This document shows, in pieces, positions 42,078 through 49,714 of a stretch of DNA of 64,000 bases. Both the position numbers and the translations under genes were made by a program. The first letter of the stretch is position 1. Each line of letters starts with the position of its first letter. The stretch is from contig JAGTQE010000006.1 in NCBI GenBank assembly GCA_018396635.1, forward strand, positions 25,596-89,595, written 5' to 3'. This DNA comes from Candidatus Bathyarchaeota archaeon (GTDB taxonomy: Archaea; Thermoproteota; Bathyarchaeia; Bathyarchaeales; DTEX01). The notes below the pieces were generated by a model. That model searched no databases. It was not told the origin of the DNA and saw only the letters and a list, made by a program, of their open reading frames with translations.

Positions 42078-42898
42078 TGATCTGGCTAAACTACACCATA
42101 TTCCAGAGGGTTATTATAGGCTGCATATTTACTGGGCTGCTTACAGGTTTGCTGGGCGTATTCGTTGTAAAAATGAGGCTTACTGCAATAGGCTACTCAA
42201 TAGCGCACAGCGCCTTCGCCGGAGCGGCTCTAGGTTTGGCTCTTTTAGCAGACCCGCTGATGACAGCGCTGCTATTTTCCATAGCTACGGCACTTCTCAT
42301 AGGTCCGGCTGCCGATAAAGCTAAGCTGCCAATCGACACAATAACCAGCATAGCGTTCTCGCTTAACATGGCCTTAGCATTCATATTTTTGACGCTCGCC
42401 CCTACGGTCGGCTTATCTAGTGAGGTTGCCAGCGTTTTGTGGGGAAGTATAGTGGCCATAACCAACAGGGATTTATTCTTTCTGGTGGTGTTAACTTCGA
42501 TTGTCATAGCTCTGGTTTACCTCTTCTGGAAGGAGATTTTCACAATAATGTTTGACAGAAGGATGGCTGAAGCTGATGGAATAAATACGAAGCCGTTCAT
42601 CTACTTCACAATCCTTATGGTTGGGGTGGTCATAGCGTTCTCGCTGAGGCTTGTTGGCGGGATTCTCGTATATGCGCTTCTCTTCAACCCAGCATCCTCA
42701 GCACTCCAATTTTCACATGATATGAGGAAAATAATTGTTCTGTCCCCCATTCTAGGAGTGATCTCATGCATATCCGGGTTCTTCTTATCTCTTGTATTTA
42801 ATGTGCCAATTGGCTCATCTATAGTTCTAATCTCGACAATAATGTTTGCCATCTCAGTCATAATCTCACCCAAAAAGAGGAGGGAGGTGAGAACCTGA
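42077..42898 (+). CDS. Metal ABC transporter permease (ZnuB type)
   Basis: A 273-residue membrane subunit with seven to eight hydrophobic segments. The family motif region is MRLTAIGYSIAHSAFAGAALGL, followed by GLSSEVASVLWGSIVAI and the late segment LRLVGGILVYALLFNPAS. GTG 42077 overlaps the ATPase stop and has GGAGGAG eight bases upstream. The track's TTG 42062 is less likely. It partners with the preceding ATPase and following binding protein. Confidence 0.9.
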   Translation: MIWLNYTIFQRVIIGCIFTGLLTGLLGVFVVKMRLTAIGYSIAHSAFAGAALGLALLADPLMTALLFSIATALLIGPAADKAKLPIDTITSIAFSLNMALAFIFLTLAPTVGLSSEVASVLWGSIVAITNRDLFFLVVLTSIVIALVYLFWKEIFTIMFDRRMAEADGINTKPFIYFTILMVGVVIAFSLRLVGGILVYALLFNPASSALQFSHDMRKIIVLSPILGVISCISGFFLSLVFNVPIGSSIVLISTIMFAISVIISPKKRREVRT

Positions 42899-42933
42899 TA
42901 GAAAAAAGATACGAGCTGCGCCTAGCGTCAATA

Positions 42934-43935
42934 TTGATGCTCTTAGCGCTACTTGGACTTCAAATTGGAGCTGTAATGGGACAGGGAGATCAGGAGAAGC
43001 CAATAGTTGTGTGCACAACAAATGTTCTTGGATCAATAGTTAGGGATCTTATGGGAGACTCCGTAGACATAACGGTCCTAGTTAACCCAAGCTTATGCCC
43101 AGCCGACTACGACATTAAACCAGGAGACATATATGCTCTCAGCAAGGCGAAGGTGCTCTTCTATCACGGCATACCTGGAGAAAATCCTTGGCTAAACAAC
43201 CTATTAGAGGCTGCTGGAAACAAACAGCTAATACTAGTTAAAGTTGCGGGAACATATAATACGCCGGAGGGAGCTAAAAACTGCATAAAGATAATCGCTG
43301 GAAACCTAAGCCAAATATTTGGCGTAGATCTGAGCAGCAGAATGAGTGAGCTGCTGAATGAAATAGATTCTGTGGCGGGCCAAATACAGTATAGGGCTCA
43401 TTCTCTCAGGGTGGGTAACTTCAGCATTATATGTATGCATTGGCAGAAGGCGTTTGTCGAATGGGTTGGATTCAAGGTTGCTGCCACATATCGGCCGCCA
43501 GAACAGCTGTCGGCCAGTGAAATAGCGAGCCTAATTGACGTCGCTCGAAAGAATAATGTTGCCTTAATAATCGACAACCTTCAGGTTAGTGCGGAGTTCG
43601 GGGCCTCGATAGCCTCAGAGGTTGGAGCAATCCATGTCGTCCTAACAAACTTCCCTGGAGCAATACCCGGAACGGAGAATCTGGCAAAGATGTTCCGCTA
43701 TAACGCTGACCTCCTCTTCAGCGCCTTAGAGAGATGGAGCCTTATGAAGAAAACTGAGACCGAGTTAGAGGCCTTAAGATCGCAGGTGGAGAATTTAAGG
43801 TCTATGCTGGAATCTTTAATTGCGGAAAATGAGAGTTTAAAGAACCAAGCGTTTGTCTATCAATCGGTGCTCGCTGTGATCGCTGTGGCTGCTATCGTAG
43901 AGCTAATAATGCTGCTGGTGAAGAAGTCGTCTTAG
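42934..43935 (+). CDS. Metal ABC transporter substrate-binding protein (ZnuA family) with C-terminal anchor
   Basis: At least 333 residues. The cluster-A1 (TroA/ZnuA) fold is shown by PIVVCTTNVLGSIVRDLMGD, a His in VLFYHGIPGENPWL, a second in ICMHWQKAFVEW, and IIDNLQVSAEFGASIASEVGA. A coiled-coil stretch (SLMKKTETELEALRSQVENLRSMLES) precedes a C-terminal membrane helix, so the protein is anchored outside the cell. The usual His-rich loop is absent. The annotated TTG 42934 cuts the signal sequence. The frame continues upstream to codons after GGAGGTGA at 42883, giving a basic IEKRYELRLAS before the hydrophobic core, so the start is probably a non-ATG codon at 42895 or 42898. Confidence 0.85.
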   Translation: MMLLALLGLQIGAVMGQGDQEKPIVVCTTNVLGSIVRDLMGDSVDITVLVNPSLCPADYDIKPGDIYALSKAKVLFYHGIPGENPWLNNLLEAAGNKQLILVKVAGTYNTPEGAKNCIKIIAGNLSQIFGVDLSSRMSELLNEIDSVAGQIQYRAHSLRVGNFSIICMHWQKAFVEWVGFKVAATYRPPEQLSASEIASLIDVARKNNVALIIDNLQVSAEFGASIASEVGAIHVVLTNFPGAIPGTENLAKMFRYNADLLFSALERWSLMKKTETELEALRSQVENLRSMLESLIAENESLKNQAFVYQSVLAVIAVAAIVELIMLLVKKSS

Positions 43936-43976
43936 CAGGTTCTCAAATATTTATCTCCTCACATAACCTTTTTATT

Positions 43977-44870
43977 TCACAGGTCAGTCAAGCACCTCTT
44001 CCACTCAAGCTGTTTCTTAAAGTCTCTGTGAGGCTTGAAGGTTGTTGCAACCGCGCTTATATTCTCCCCTATAATGTTTATTTTGCTTGGGTCTATCTCG
44101 CCATAACCCCATTTGGATAAAAGATAAAGGTATCCGATATCGCTTGGATTGAAGCCCATGGCAAACGCCACAACAGAATCTAAGGATACTGGGTTAGTCG
44201 ATGCAAAATATGCGCCCCATCTCTTAGGGCTGCCGTAAACCGGCCCATTACCTTCCATAGAATTATAACCATCCACAACAGCTAGGTGCGGCATAACTTT
44301 CGTAGCAATCTTGGCAATGCAATAATTCATTTGCCAATACCCACGATGAATGGCCCGCCTATACTCCCTCCTAATCGAGCCCACAACAATGTTCTTTATG
44401 GTTAACGTCACAACCACAAAGTCATGTGTTTTCGGCCTGACAGGCGAAACCCTAAAGTCAGATTCAAGCACGAGCTTAGATACCGGTATTGAAAGAGGCA
44501 GGTCACCAAAACCTGAAATCTCAACAACCTCATGGCCGTAGTCATCAAGATCGCATAGTTCGACACCATATTCACTCTTTAATCTCATGAAACCATACGA
44601 TCTTATTGCTTCGCTAAAGCTCCCTATAGCCGGGGATTCAGCAACTATTACCTCCCTTGGATTCGAAATATCTAATAAAAACTTCAGGATCTCCTCGACA
44701 CATTCTACTGGAGTCGCCGATAAGGGCTCATATGCGCTCACAAAGTTTGGCTTAATGAGCACTCTAGCTTTGCTTGGAATAATCCTGCAAATATCCTCTC
44801 TAATGAGATTAACCGCCCTCCTGACGCCGCTGCGCTCATCCTCCGAATCTTTCACCACAGACACACTCAT
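43977..44870 (-). CDS. DUF362-family protein
   Basis: A protein of about 297 residues matching DUF362 (NPNFVSAYEP-type start: RVLIKPNFVSA; then VIVAESPAIGSFSEAIRSYGF, SPVRPKTHDFVVVTLTIKNIVVG, VDGYNSMEGNGPV and STNPVSLDSVVAFAMGF). The family function is unknown. It often co-occurs with ferredoxin domains, which this copy lacks. The track extends 53 codons upstream. I use ATG 44870, which has GGTGGAAGG just before it. It is convergent with the metal-binding protein gene. Confidence 0.8.
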   Translation of the reverse strand: MSVSVVKDSEDERSGVRRAVNLIREDICRIIPSKARVLIKPNFVSAYEPLSATPVECVEEILKFLLDISNPREVIVAESPAIGSFSEAIRSYGFMRLKSEYGVELCDLDDYGHEVVEISGFGDLPLSIPVSKLVLESDFRVSPVRPKTHDFVVVTLTIKNIVVGSIRREYRRAIHRGYWQMNYCIAKIATKVMPHLAVVDGYNSMEGNGPVYGSPKRWGAYFASTNPVSLDSVVAFAMGFNPSDIGYLYLLSKWGYGEIDPSKINIIGENISAVATTFKPHRDFKKQLEWKRCLTDL

Positions 44871-44982
44871 AATCCTTCCACCACATAAACTATAGAGATC
44901 ACAAATCTTAAAACTCTTAAAAGGACAGCAGACGAAAAGAGCAGAATGTCTAATTGAGAAGGGATACATAAACAATAAATTG

Positions 44983-45222
44983 TCAGCCTGTGGATATATG
45001 AAGCGCCCTCCCTCTTTTAATGTATTCACTCTTTTCTTTTGTGGGTAAGGCTCTCCATTGGAGCAACCCTAGCTCTTTACGTACGAGATCAAAGAATCTA
45101 GGGTTGGAGGCAAGCCATACCTGCTCGAAACCTGAAAGTCTTTTTGTATATATCTCAACACCATAGAAGTCTCCCTGAGGCAAAGGACAGAACCTTATTT
45201 CAACCAACTGTATAACGCCCAT
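44983..45222 (-). CDS. Hypothetical small protein
   Basis: A 79-residue frame (IYTKRLSGFEQVWLASNPRFF and then LGLLQWRALPTKEKSEYIKRG). The composition is protein-like but no family is recognised and no strong ribosome-binding site precedes the start. It lies upstream of the DUF362 gene, and the downstream track extension overlaps it. Could be a real small gene or a remnant. Confidence 0.35.
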   Translation of the reverse strand: MGVIQLVEIRFCPLPQGDFYGVEIYTKRLSGFEQVWLASNPRFFDLVRKELGLLQWRALPTKEKSEYIKRGRALHISTG

Positions 45223-45445
45223 ATCAAAGAGCGCCAGCTGAACTTCTGACCAGCTGCTTCTTGGCTATTCTAGCACGTCTATTCCAAGTAAGCTCTTCTA
45301 AGATAAACAGTCGCAGTCAGCAGAGACTTGGCAGCCAAAATTATCAAACCAGCGTCTCACATCCTCGTCCTAAAGCAAATAACCGTACTTAGCCCTAAAC
45401 ATCAAGAAAAACTAAGTAATATAAGAATTCGATTAAAAAATTTGG

Positions 45446-45537
45446 TGGACCGGGCGGGATTCGAACCCGCGACCTCCGCCGTTCTCGGAATACTGTTTCA
45501 TGCGAGGGCGGCATTCATGCCACTAAACTACCGGCCC
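45446..45537 (-). tRNA. tRNA-Ala(CGC) with a 19-nt intron
   Basis: The minus strand folds as a full tRNA. The acceptor stem GGGCCGG pairs with CCGGTCC, including the G3:U70 pair that identifies tRNA-Ala. The T-arm is GCGGG-TTCGAAT-CCCGC, the anticodon stem CCGCC/GGCGG, and A73 is followed by an encoded CCA (45443-45445). The anticodon loop is interrupted after position 37. The intron is 45482-45500 (19 nt). Exon CTCG pairs with intron CGAG as the 4-bp helix, with three-base bulges CAT and AAC, a textbook bulge-helix-bulge. Spliced loop: C-U-CGC-A-C. Confidence 0.93.
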
Positions 45538-45661
45538 ATTTTTCAATATCAATAATCCTTACTGAGGTTATAGATTTATTTTTTGCGAATTATCGTTCAA
45601 TAAAGCTTAAAATTATGTGTTTGCTTCTTCCTAGTTGAGAGGGATGGGTTAGGAGAAGGGT

Positions 45662-46144
45662 ATGGGGCTCCTTGAGGTTATATCTAAGGTTTTCGAGGAT
45701 GGCGTATATTTTGGTGTTCTTCCGGAGGGCGTTATGGGTATTGAGCTGGTTACACCTGAGATAGTTAGGATCACGTTTGTTGATAGGGTTGATCAGAACC
45801 TTTTTTGTAAGATAGCTATTGAGGAGGGCTATTCTATCGATGCTCGGGGCTATGCTCCAAGGGCTGTTGATAAGGGTAATATTGTTGCTAGGGTGGGCAG
45901 CAAATCTGATCCTGGCGCCGACCGCAGCATTTTCCTCTACCTTTTCCCGAAGTCCGCTGAGGCGATGAGCACGTATATGAGAGCTATAGCCACAAGGCTA
46001 GGCATCCTTAATCCCGACAGTGGAAGGATAAATGCTGAGAAGCTCCTAAAATATAACTTGAGGATTATAAGGCTGGTTGAAAGATATAGAAAGAGCCGCT
46101 ACAAAAACCTGATTAAAGGTAGCGAAAACGTGAAGATCGCCTAA
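45662..46144 (+). CDS. Conserved-looking hypothetical protein
   Basis: A 160-residue soluble protein, alpha/beta by pattern (LLEVISKVFEDGVYFGVLPEG, IVRITFVDRVDQNLFCKIAIEEGY). It ends in a basic helix (RIIRLVERYRKSRYKNLIKG). No motif or family recognised. GGAGAAGGGT precedes the ATG, so expression is likely. It stands alone between two tRNA genes. Confidence 0.6.
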   Translation: MGLLEVISKVFEDGVYFGVLPEGVMGIELVTPEIVRITFVDRVDQNLFCKIAIEEGYSIDARGYAPRAVDKGNIVARVGSKSDPGADRSIFLYLFPKSAEAMSTYMRAIATRLGILNPDSGRINAEKLLKYNLRIIRLVERYRKSRYKNLIKGSENVKIA

Positions 46145-46225
46145 AAGAGACAAAAGGACTAGGTTTTTCTCCGAATTGAAAGACGAAAAGCATATATTTC
46201 ATTTCTGTCTATTTTTGATTTTGGT

Positions 46226-46382
46226 CGGGCGGTAGCTCAGCCTGGTAGAGCTTCCGAGCCAGCCAGCACACGGCTGGCGGAGAGGCTGTAGGCGCCTACT
46301 GTTAGTGTGGTGGGCGCTTCGCAGCCTACCAGGCGCACATGCAGATACCGGAGTGTCGCAGGTTCAAATCCTGCCCGCCCGA
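46226..46382 (+). tRNA. tRNA-Tyr(GTA) with two introns
   Basis: Acceptor CGGGCGG pairs with CCGCCCG, giving C1:G72, the archaeal tRNA-Tyr identity pair. The D-arm is GCTC/GAGC and the T-arm GCAGG-TTCAAAT-CCTGC. A73 is followed by encoded CCA (46383-46385). Anticodon GTA is at 46288-46290. A canonical intron lies after position 37, about 46292-46346 (55 nt). Exon CTGT pairs with intron GCAG. A second insert of about 28 nt (46257-46284) interrupts the anticodon stem near 30/31 and folds as a GCCAGC/GCTGGC hairpin. Removal of both restores TCCGG/CCGGA. The exact edges of the first intron can shift by a base or two. Confidence 0.9.
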
Positions 46383-46385
46383 CCA

Positions 46386-46595
46386 AACCTTTTATTCTTT
46401 CATCGCTATTTTGGCATGTTTTATGGCTTAAACATTTTTTGTAAAAACTTTATTTGTGTAGGATCCGAAGTTTATACAAAAACATATGTTTAAGTAGGCA
46501 AATAGTCTATTGCCCTGAGCTTGGTTTTAGCATTGATATGCTTTTTATTCAGCACACGCCTTACTAGGAGTTGTGCACACGAAAAGTCGTTTACA
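46386..46595. other. Gene-free stretch between tRNA-Tyr and the subtilisin gene
   Basis: About 210 AT-rich bases after tRNA-Tyr. TTTTATTCTTTC directly after the CCA could end the tRNA transcript. No gene is supported. ORF 46305-46493 overlaps the tRNA and looks non-coding. Confidence 0.5.
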
Positions 46596-46619
46596 CAAGT
46601 CTAGTCATGACTAGACTTG
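46596..46619. repeat. Perfect 24-bp palindrome
   Basis: Two 12-base half-sites, CAAGTCTAGTCA and its complement, abut with no spacer. It lies 46 bases beyond the 3' end of the subtilisin gene, in the gap after tRNA-Tyr. It could be a dimer-binding site or a cruciform/terminator hairpin. A second copy was not noticed in the window. Confidence 0.85.
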
Positions 46620-46665
46620 GTCAAGAGGGCATAAAAAGAAGAGGATATCGTTTTAAGGGCTGCCC

Positions 46666-48411
46666 TCATGATTTTTTGTTAGATACGTAGACTTCTATGG
46701 TTACGCTGATGCTGTTTTCATGCGTATCGTAGGCTTTAATCGTTATTGTATGCCATCCATCCTTAACAGACCTGCTATTCCAGCGGTAGGAGTATGGCTC
46801 AGATGTACTTGTTGCAACTAGCTTCTCATTAATGTAGAACTCAACACGGCTCACGCCTGAATTATCATAGGCTGAGACAACGATGTTAACGAAGCCGGAT
46901 ACAGTAGATCCGTTAGATGGGCTAATTATGCTAAGTGTAGGCGGGTTGGCCACCTTAACCGTAACCGGTTTTGACTCTCCAACGTTACCGGCAGAATCAT
47001 AAGCCTTAGCAACAAACGTGTACTCGCCATCAGGGTCAGCTGTTGTATCCCAGTAGAACTCGTAGGGCTCATCGTAATCTGTAGCGAATAATATGCCATT
47101 CCTATATAACTCAACTTTAGCGACGCCGACATTATCGCTGGCGCCGACAGAAACGATGACTGCGCCGGAGACTATGTCGCCGCCCCTCGGATAAATTATC
47201 TCAACGCTTGGCGGGGTGATATCGCGTGGAGGCTGAGCTATCCCGACAGCAACCTTCAGCGCCTCGTAGGCATTAACTCTACCCCAACCATAATAGACAT
47301 CGTAGCCAGCGCTGCCTAAATCAATGGAGGTAGACTCAAGTATCTGCTCGACCTGAGGCGGCGTAAGATATGGATTGGCGGAGAAGATTAGGGCGATAAG
47401 CCCGGCAACGATGGGAGCGGAGAAGGATGTTCCAGAAGCTGAGCCATAGCTGCCACCCATAATGGTCGTATAGATGCTTACGCCTGGAGCCGACAGGTCT
47501 ATGTAAGGCCCATAAGAAGAGAAGCTGGCAATCATGTCGCCGCTATCTGTGGCGCTCACGGAAATAATGTATGGATTTTCGCTGTAATTCTCGTAGGTTC
47601 CGGTATTGCCGCCGGCGGCGACGGCTAAACCACCCTTCTCCATAAGATATTTTGCGGCGCTCGTAAGCGTGGCTGAACCATTAAATATCCGGAAGCTCAT
47701 AATAGCGGCCTTGGCGCCGCAATCGGCTGCGTATATTAGACCCTTACTTAGAAGCGAGTAGGTGGTGTAGCCATTGGGATCAGTAACCCTAACTGGCAGA
47801 ATCAGGCAGTCCCATGCAACGCCCGCCACGCCGATTCCATTATTTGTTATAGCGGCTGCAGTTCCAGCAACCTTGGTGCCATGTCCATAAACATCGCTGG
47901 TGTCAGGGTTATCGTCATAGAAGTTCCATCCTGAGAGCAGTCTGCCAGCTAGATCTGGGTGAGATTGGTCGACGCCGCTGTCGAGAACAGCGATGATAAT
48001 GCTTGGGCTACCTTTTGAAAGATCCCATGCGTTTGGGGCGTCTATTTTTGGCAGATGCCACTGCTTATAATAGTATGGGTCGTCGGGTATCTCAGAGGGC
48101 TTGAGTAAGCGGTTCTCCTCAACAAAATCAATGATGGGGTTCCTAGCCAAAGCAGACTTAATATTCTCTGCATCTTGTATGGGAATGGATATTACCAGAA
48201 CCCTTATCTGAGGTATCTCATCAATAATGCGAGCGCCAAATGAGCGCAGTAGGCTTTCTCCAGCAAGCCTATCTACGCCGGGCTTAAACCTCAGCAATAG
48301 ATCAATGTTAACTGGCTCGGTGAAGGCGGCGTATGATAGGGGCATAGCGGAGCATACTAGCGACAAAAACAGAATTATAAGCATAATTTTACCGCTTAAA
48401 GAAAGCCCCAT
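46666..48411 (-). CDS. Secreted subtilisin-like serine protease (S8) with two Ig-like domains
   Basis: A 581-residue secreted protease. Residues 1-29 are a signal peptide (IMLIILFLSLVCSAM). A prodomain of about 80 residues follows. The catalytic domain has Asp in AVLDSGVDQSHPDLAG, His in YGHGTKVAGTAAA and Ser in GTSFSAPIVAGLIALI, all intact. Residues 395-575 hold two tandem Ig-like repeats, each with the pattern VSGxVxVxVxAxDNxGVxxVExYxN and DGExT-type loops, typical substrate- or surface-binding modules. Mature enzyme would act outside the cell on peptides. No adjacent partner gene is evident. Confidence 0.95.
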   Translation of the reverse strand: MGLSLSGKIMLIILFLSLVCSAMPLSYAAFTEPVNIDLLLRFKPGVDRLAGESLLRSFGARIIDEIPQIRVLVISIPIQDAENIKSALARNPIIDFVEENRLLKPSEIPDDPYYYKQWHLPKIDAPNAWDLSKGSPSIIIAVLDSGVDQSHPDLAGRLLSGWNFYDDNPDTSDVYGHGTKVAGTAAAITNNGIGVAGVAWDCLILPVRVTDPNGYTTYSLLSKGLIYAADCGAKAAIMSFRIFNGSATLTSAAKYLMEKGGLAVAAGGNTGTYENYSENPYIISVSATDSGDMIASFSSYGPYIDLSAPGVSIYTTIMGGSYGSASGTSFSAPIVAGLIALIFSANPYLTPPQVEQILESTSIDLGSAGYDVYYGWGRVNAYEALKVAVGIAQPPRDITPPSVEIIYPRGGDIVSGAVIVSVGASDNVGVAKVELYRNGILFATDYDEPYEFYWDTTADPDGEYTFVAKAYDSAGNVGESKPVTVKVANPPTLSIISPSNGSTVSGFVNIVVSAYDNSGVSRVEFYINEKLVATSTSEPYSYRWNSRSVKDGWHTITIKAYDTHENSISVTIEVYVSNKKS

Positions 48412-48577
48412 GGGACTAAAGCCTCCAAAGTCTGCTTAAATTAAAAAAAGTTAAAGTTTATGATCCAAAAAACTGTGTTAATAATAAAGATTTTATCTCC
48501 ATAAAAAGAAAGGATTGTTAGAAAAAGATGGTTGGTTTTGTTAACCTTCTCCTATTTGGTTTCCTTTATGTCGGTCC

Positions 48578-49036
48578 CTAGAACTGTTCATATCTCCACA
48601 TTATGATGTCGCCTTCGCTCAAGACGTATTTATCGGATGCTACCGGCCCCCAATCCCAATCTTTCTTATCTTTGCTCCATATATACCATATCCAGTATCT
48701 ATTGCCCTCGTTCTTAACGCCATTTATGCTGGTTACAAAGGTGCCCTCAACTCCCGGAAATGTTGTGCCCTCAACCCTCGCAACGATCTTGGTTGCCATT
48801 AAAACGTTTGTTTCTCTGGGAACAGCAGTGTTATTGTACCAGACTTTAGTCCCATTTCCATAGTCGATTAGAATGTTCACTGGCATTGTAAATCTTTTCA
48901 GGTCGGCGGCAGCTCTCTCATAGAGACTCTTATAATTTAAGCTCTCGTTATAGTAGTATATTGCGAGATACGCAACCACTATTAATAGACAGACAAGCCC
49001 TAACGATATCCACATCCACGCACTCTTTCCATCCAT
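48578..49036 (-). CDS. Membrane-anchored DUF4430-domain protein
   Basis: A 152-residue protein with one N-terminal membrane helix (WISLGLVCLLIVVAYLAIYYY) and an extracellular domain. The domain has GTFVTSINGVKNEG, YWIWYIWSKDKKDWDWGPVASDKYVL and SEGDIIMWRYEQF. The YW.W.....W..GP..Y.L..GD...W pattern is DUF4430, the beta-domain also found in transcobalamin-like and ECF-linked ligand-binding proteins. It is seven bases downstream of the ECF-S-like gene, so the two probably act together in uptake of a vitamin-like ligand. Ligand identity is inferred only. Confidence 0.75.
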   Translation of the reverse strand: MDGKSAWMWISLGLVCLLIVVAYLAIYYYNESLNYKSLYERAAADLKRFTMPVNILIDYGNGTKVWYNNTAVPRETNVLMATKIVARVEGTTFPGVEGTFVTSINGVKNEGNRYWIWYIWSKDKKDWDWGPVASDKYVLSEGDIIMWRYEQF

Positions 49037-49043
49037 ATTTTTC

Positions 49044-49628
49044 TCACCTCCCTATGAGCGCAAATCTTTTAACCGCCCTAATAAGTGGGCTGCACCCAAA
49101 GAAAAAGAAGGAGAAATTGGATACTTCATGGGCTATGGAGAAGGGCGCACCCGATATTATAGCCATAATAGGCGATAGCCCAACTATAACAGTAGAAACT
49201 ATATTTGTAAGTAGGTCATAGAAGAAGGTTGCAAAAAAGCCTATAACACCAAACTTTAAGTTAATTAGCCAAGCTTCTTTTTCCAATGGCTCTTCCAGAA
49301 AATTGATATCCGAGTATAAATTCAGCTTTGATGATAACCAGCCAGCTATGGCGTAAAAGGTTTCGCAAGTACATGTGGCAGCGAGTATAATGACATTGAA
49401 ACCATATGGATTCAAAGTCCCATATACAAGCCAGATTAAAACCCCGACAATCATGCCCGGAATAAGCCCCATCATATACCCGCTAATAAAAACAAAGAGA
49501 TCCATTAGCTTAACATTAAGTATCCAGAACATAGCATAATTAGATGCCAAACTGATAGAGGTCATAAAGACAATTAAACTTAGGTTCCTTGTCGAAAATA
49601 TCTGTCTGTTTTTATTCAAGATTTTCAT
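49044..49628 (-). CDS. ECF-transporter S-component-like membrane protein
   Basis: A protein of about 194 residues with five to six hydrophobic segments (LSLIVFMTSISLASNYAMFWIL, MMGLIPGMIVGVLIWLVYGTL, GVIGFFATFFYDLLTNIVST and others), the size and layout of ECF S-components. The gap is filled by the DUF4430 gene downstream. No A (ATPase) or T subunit is adjacent, so a shared module elsewhere would be needed. The track start at 49679 includes the palindrome. ATG 49628 fits a TATA-like CTTAATATAT about 28 bases upstream and would make a leaderless message. Ligand unknown, with cobamide one possibility. Confidence 0.65.
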   Translation of the reverse strand: MKILNKNRQIFSTRNLSLIVFMTSISLASNYAMFWILNVKLMDLFVFISGYMMGLIPGMIVGVLIWLVYGTLNPYGFNVIILAATCTCETFYAIAGWLSSKLNLYSDINFLEEPLEKEAWLINLKFGVIGFFATFFYDLLTNIVSTVIVGLSPIMAIISGAPFSIAHEVSNFSFFFFGCSPLIRAVKRFALIGR

Positions 49629-49657
49629 ATATTGGATGGATAATCCATCCAATATAT
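49627..49657. promoter_or_regulatory. 31-bp perfect palindrome over the start region of the ECF-S-like operon
   Basis: Two 15-base arms (ATATATTGGATGGAT and its exact complement) flank a single central A. The site overlaps the TATA-like element and ends in the ATG at 49628. Read as DNA it is a strong operator candidate for a dimeric repressor. Read as RNA it would hide the start codon in a hairpin only if transcription starts upstream of it. Confidence 0.8.
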
Positions 49658-49679
49658 TAAGTTTTTGTTCAACTAACAA

Positions 49680-49712
49680 TACTTTTAAATTTAGGTTGAG
49701 GGGGCGTTAGAG
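49680..49712 (+). promoter_or_regulatory. Candidate promoter for the coiled-coil gene
   Basis: ATACTTTTAAATTTAGG contains a TATA-like TTTTAAAT about 28 bases before the TTG at 49715. This agrees with a leaderless or short-leader transcript divergent from the ECF-S-like operon. Confidence 0.4.
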
Positions 49713-49714
49713 TC

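Noticed and set aside
45328-45555. ORF of 75 codons on the plus strand
   Set aside because: It is antisense to the tRNA-Ala gene and has no ribosome-binding site.
46305-46493. ORF of 62 codons on the plus strand
   Set aside because: It begins inside the second intron of tRNA-Tyr and runs through the tRNA body. No family resemblance.
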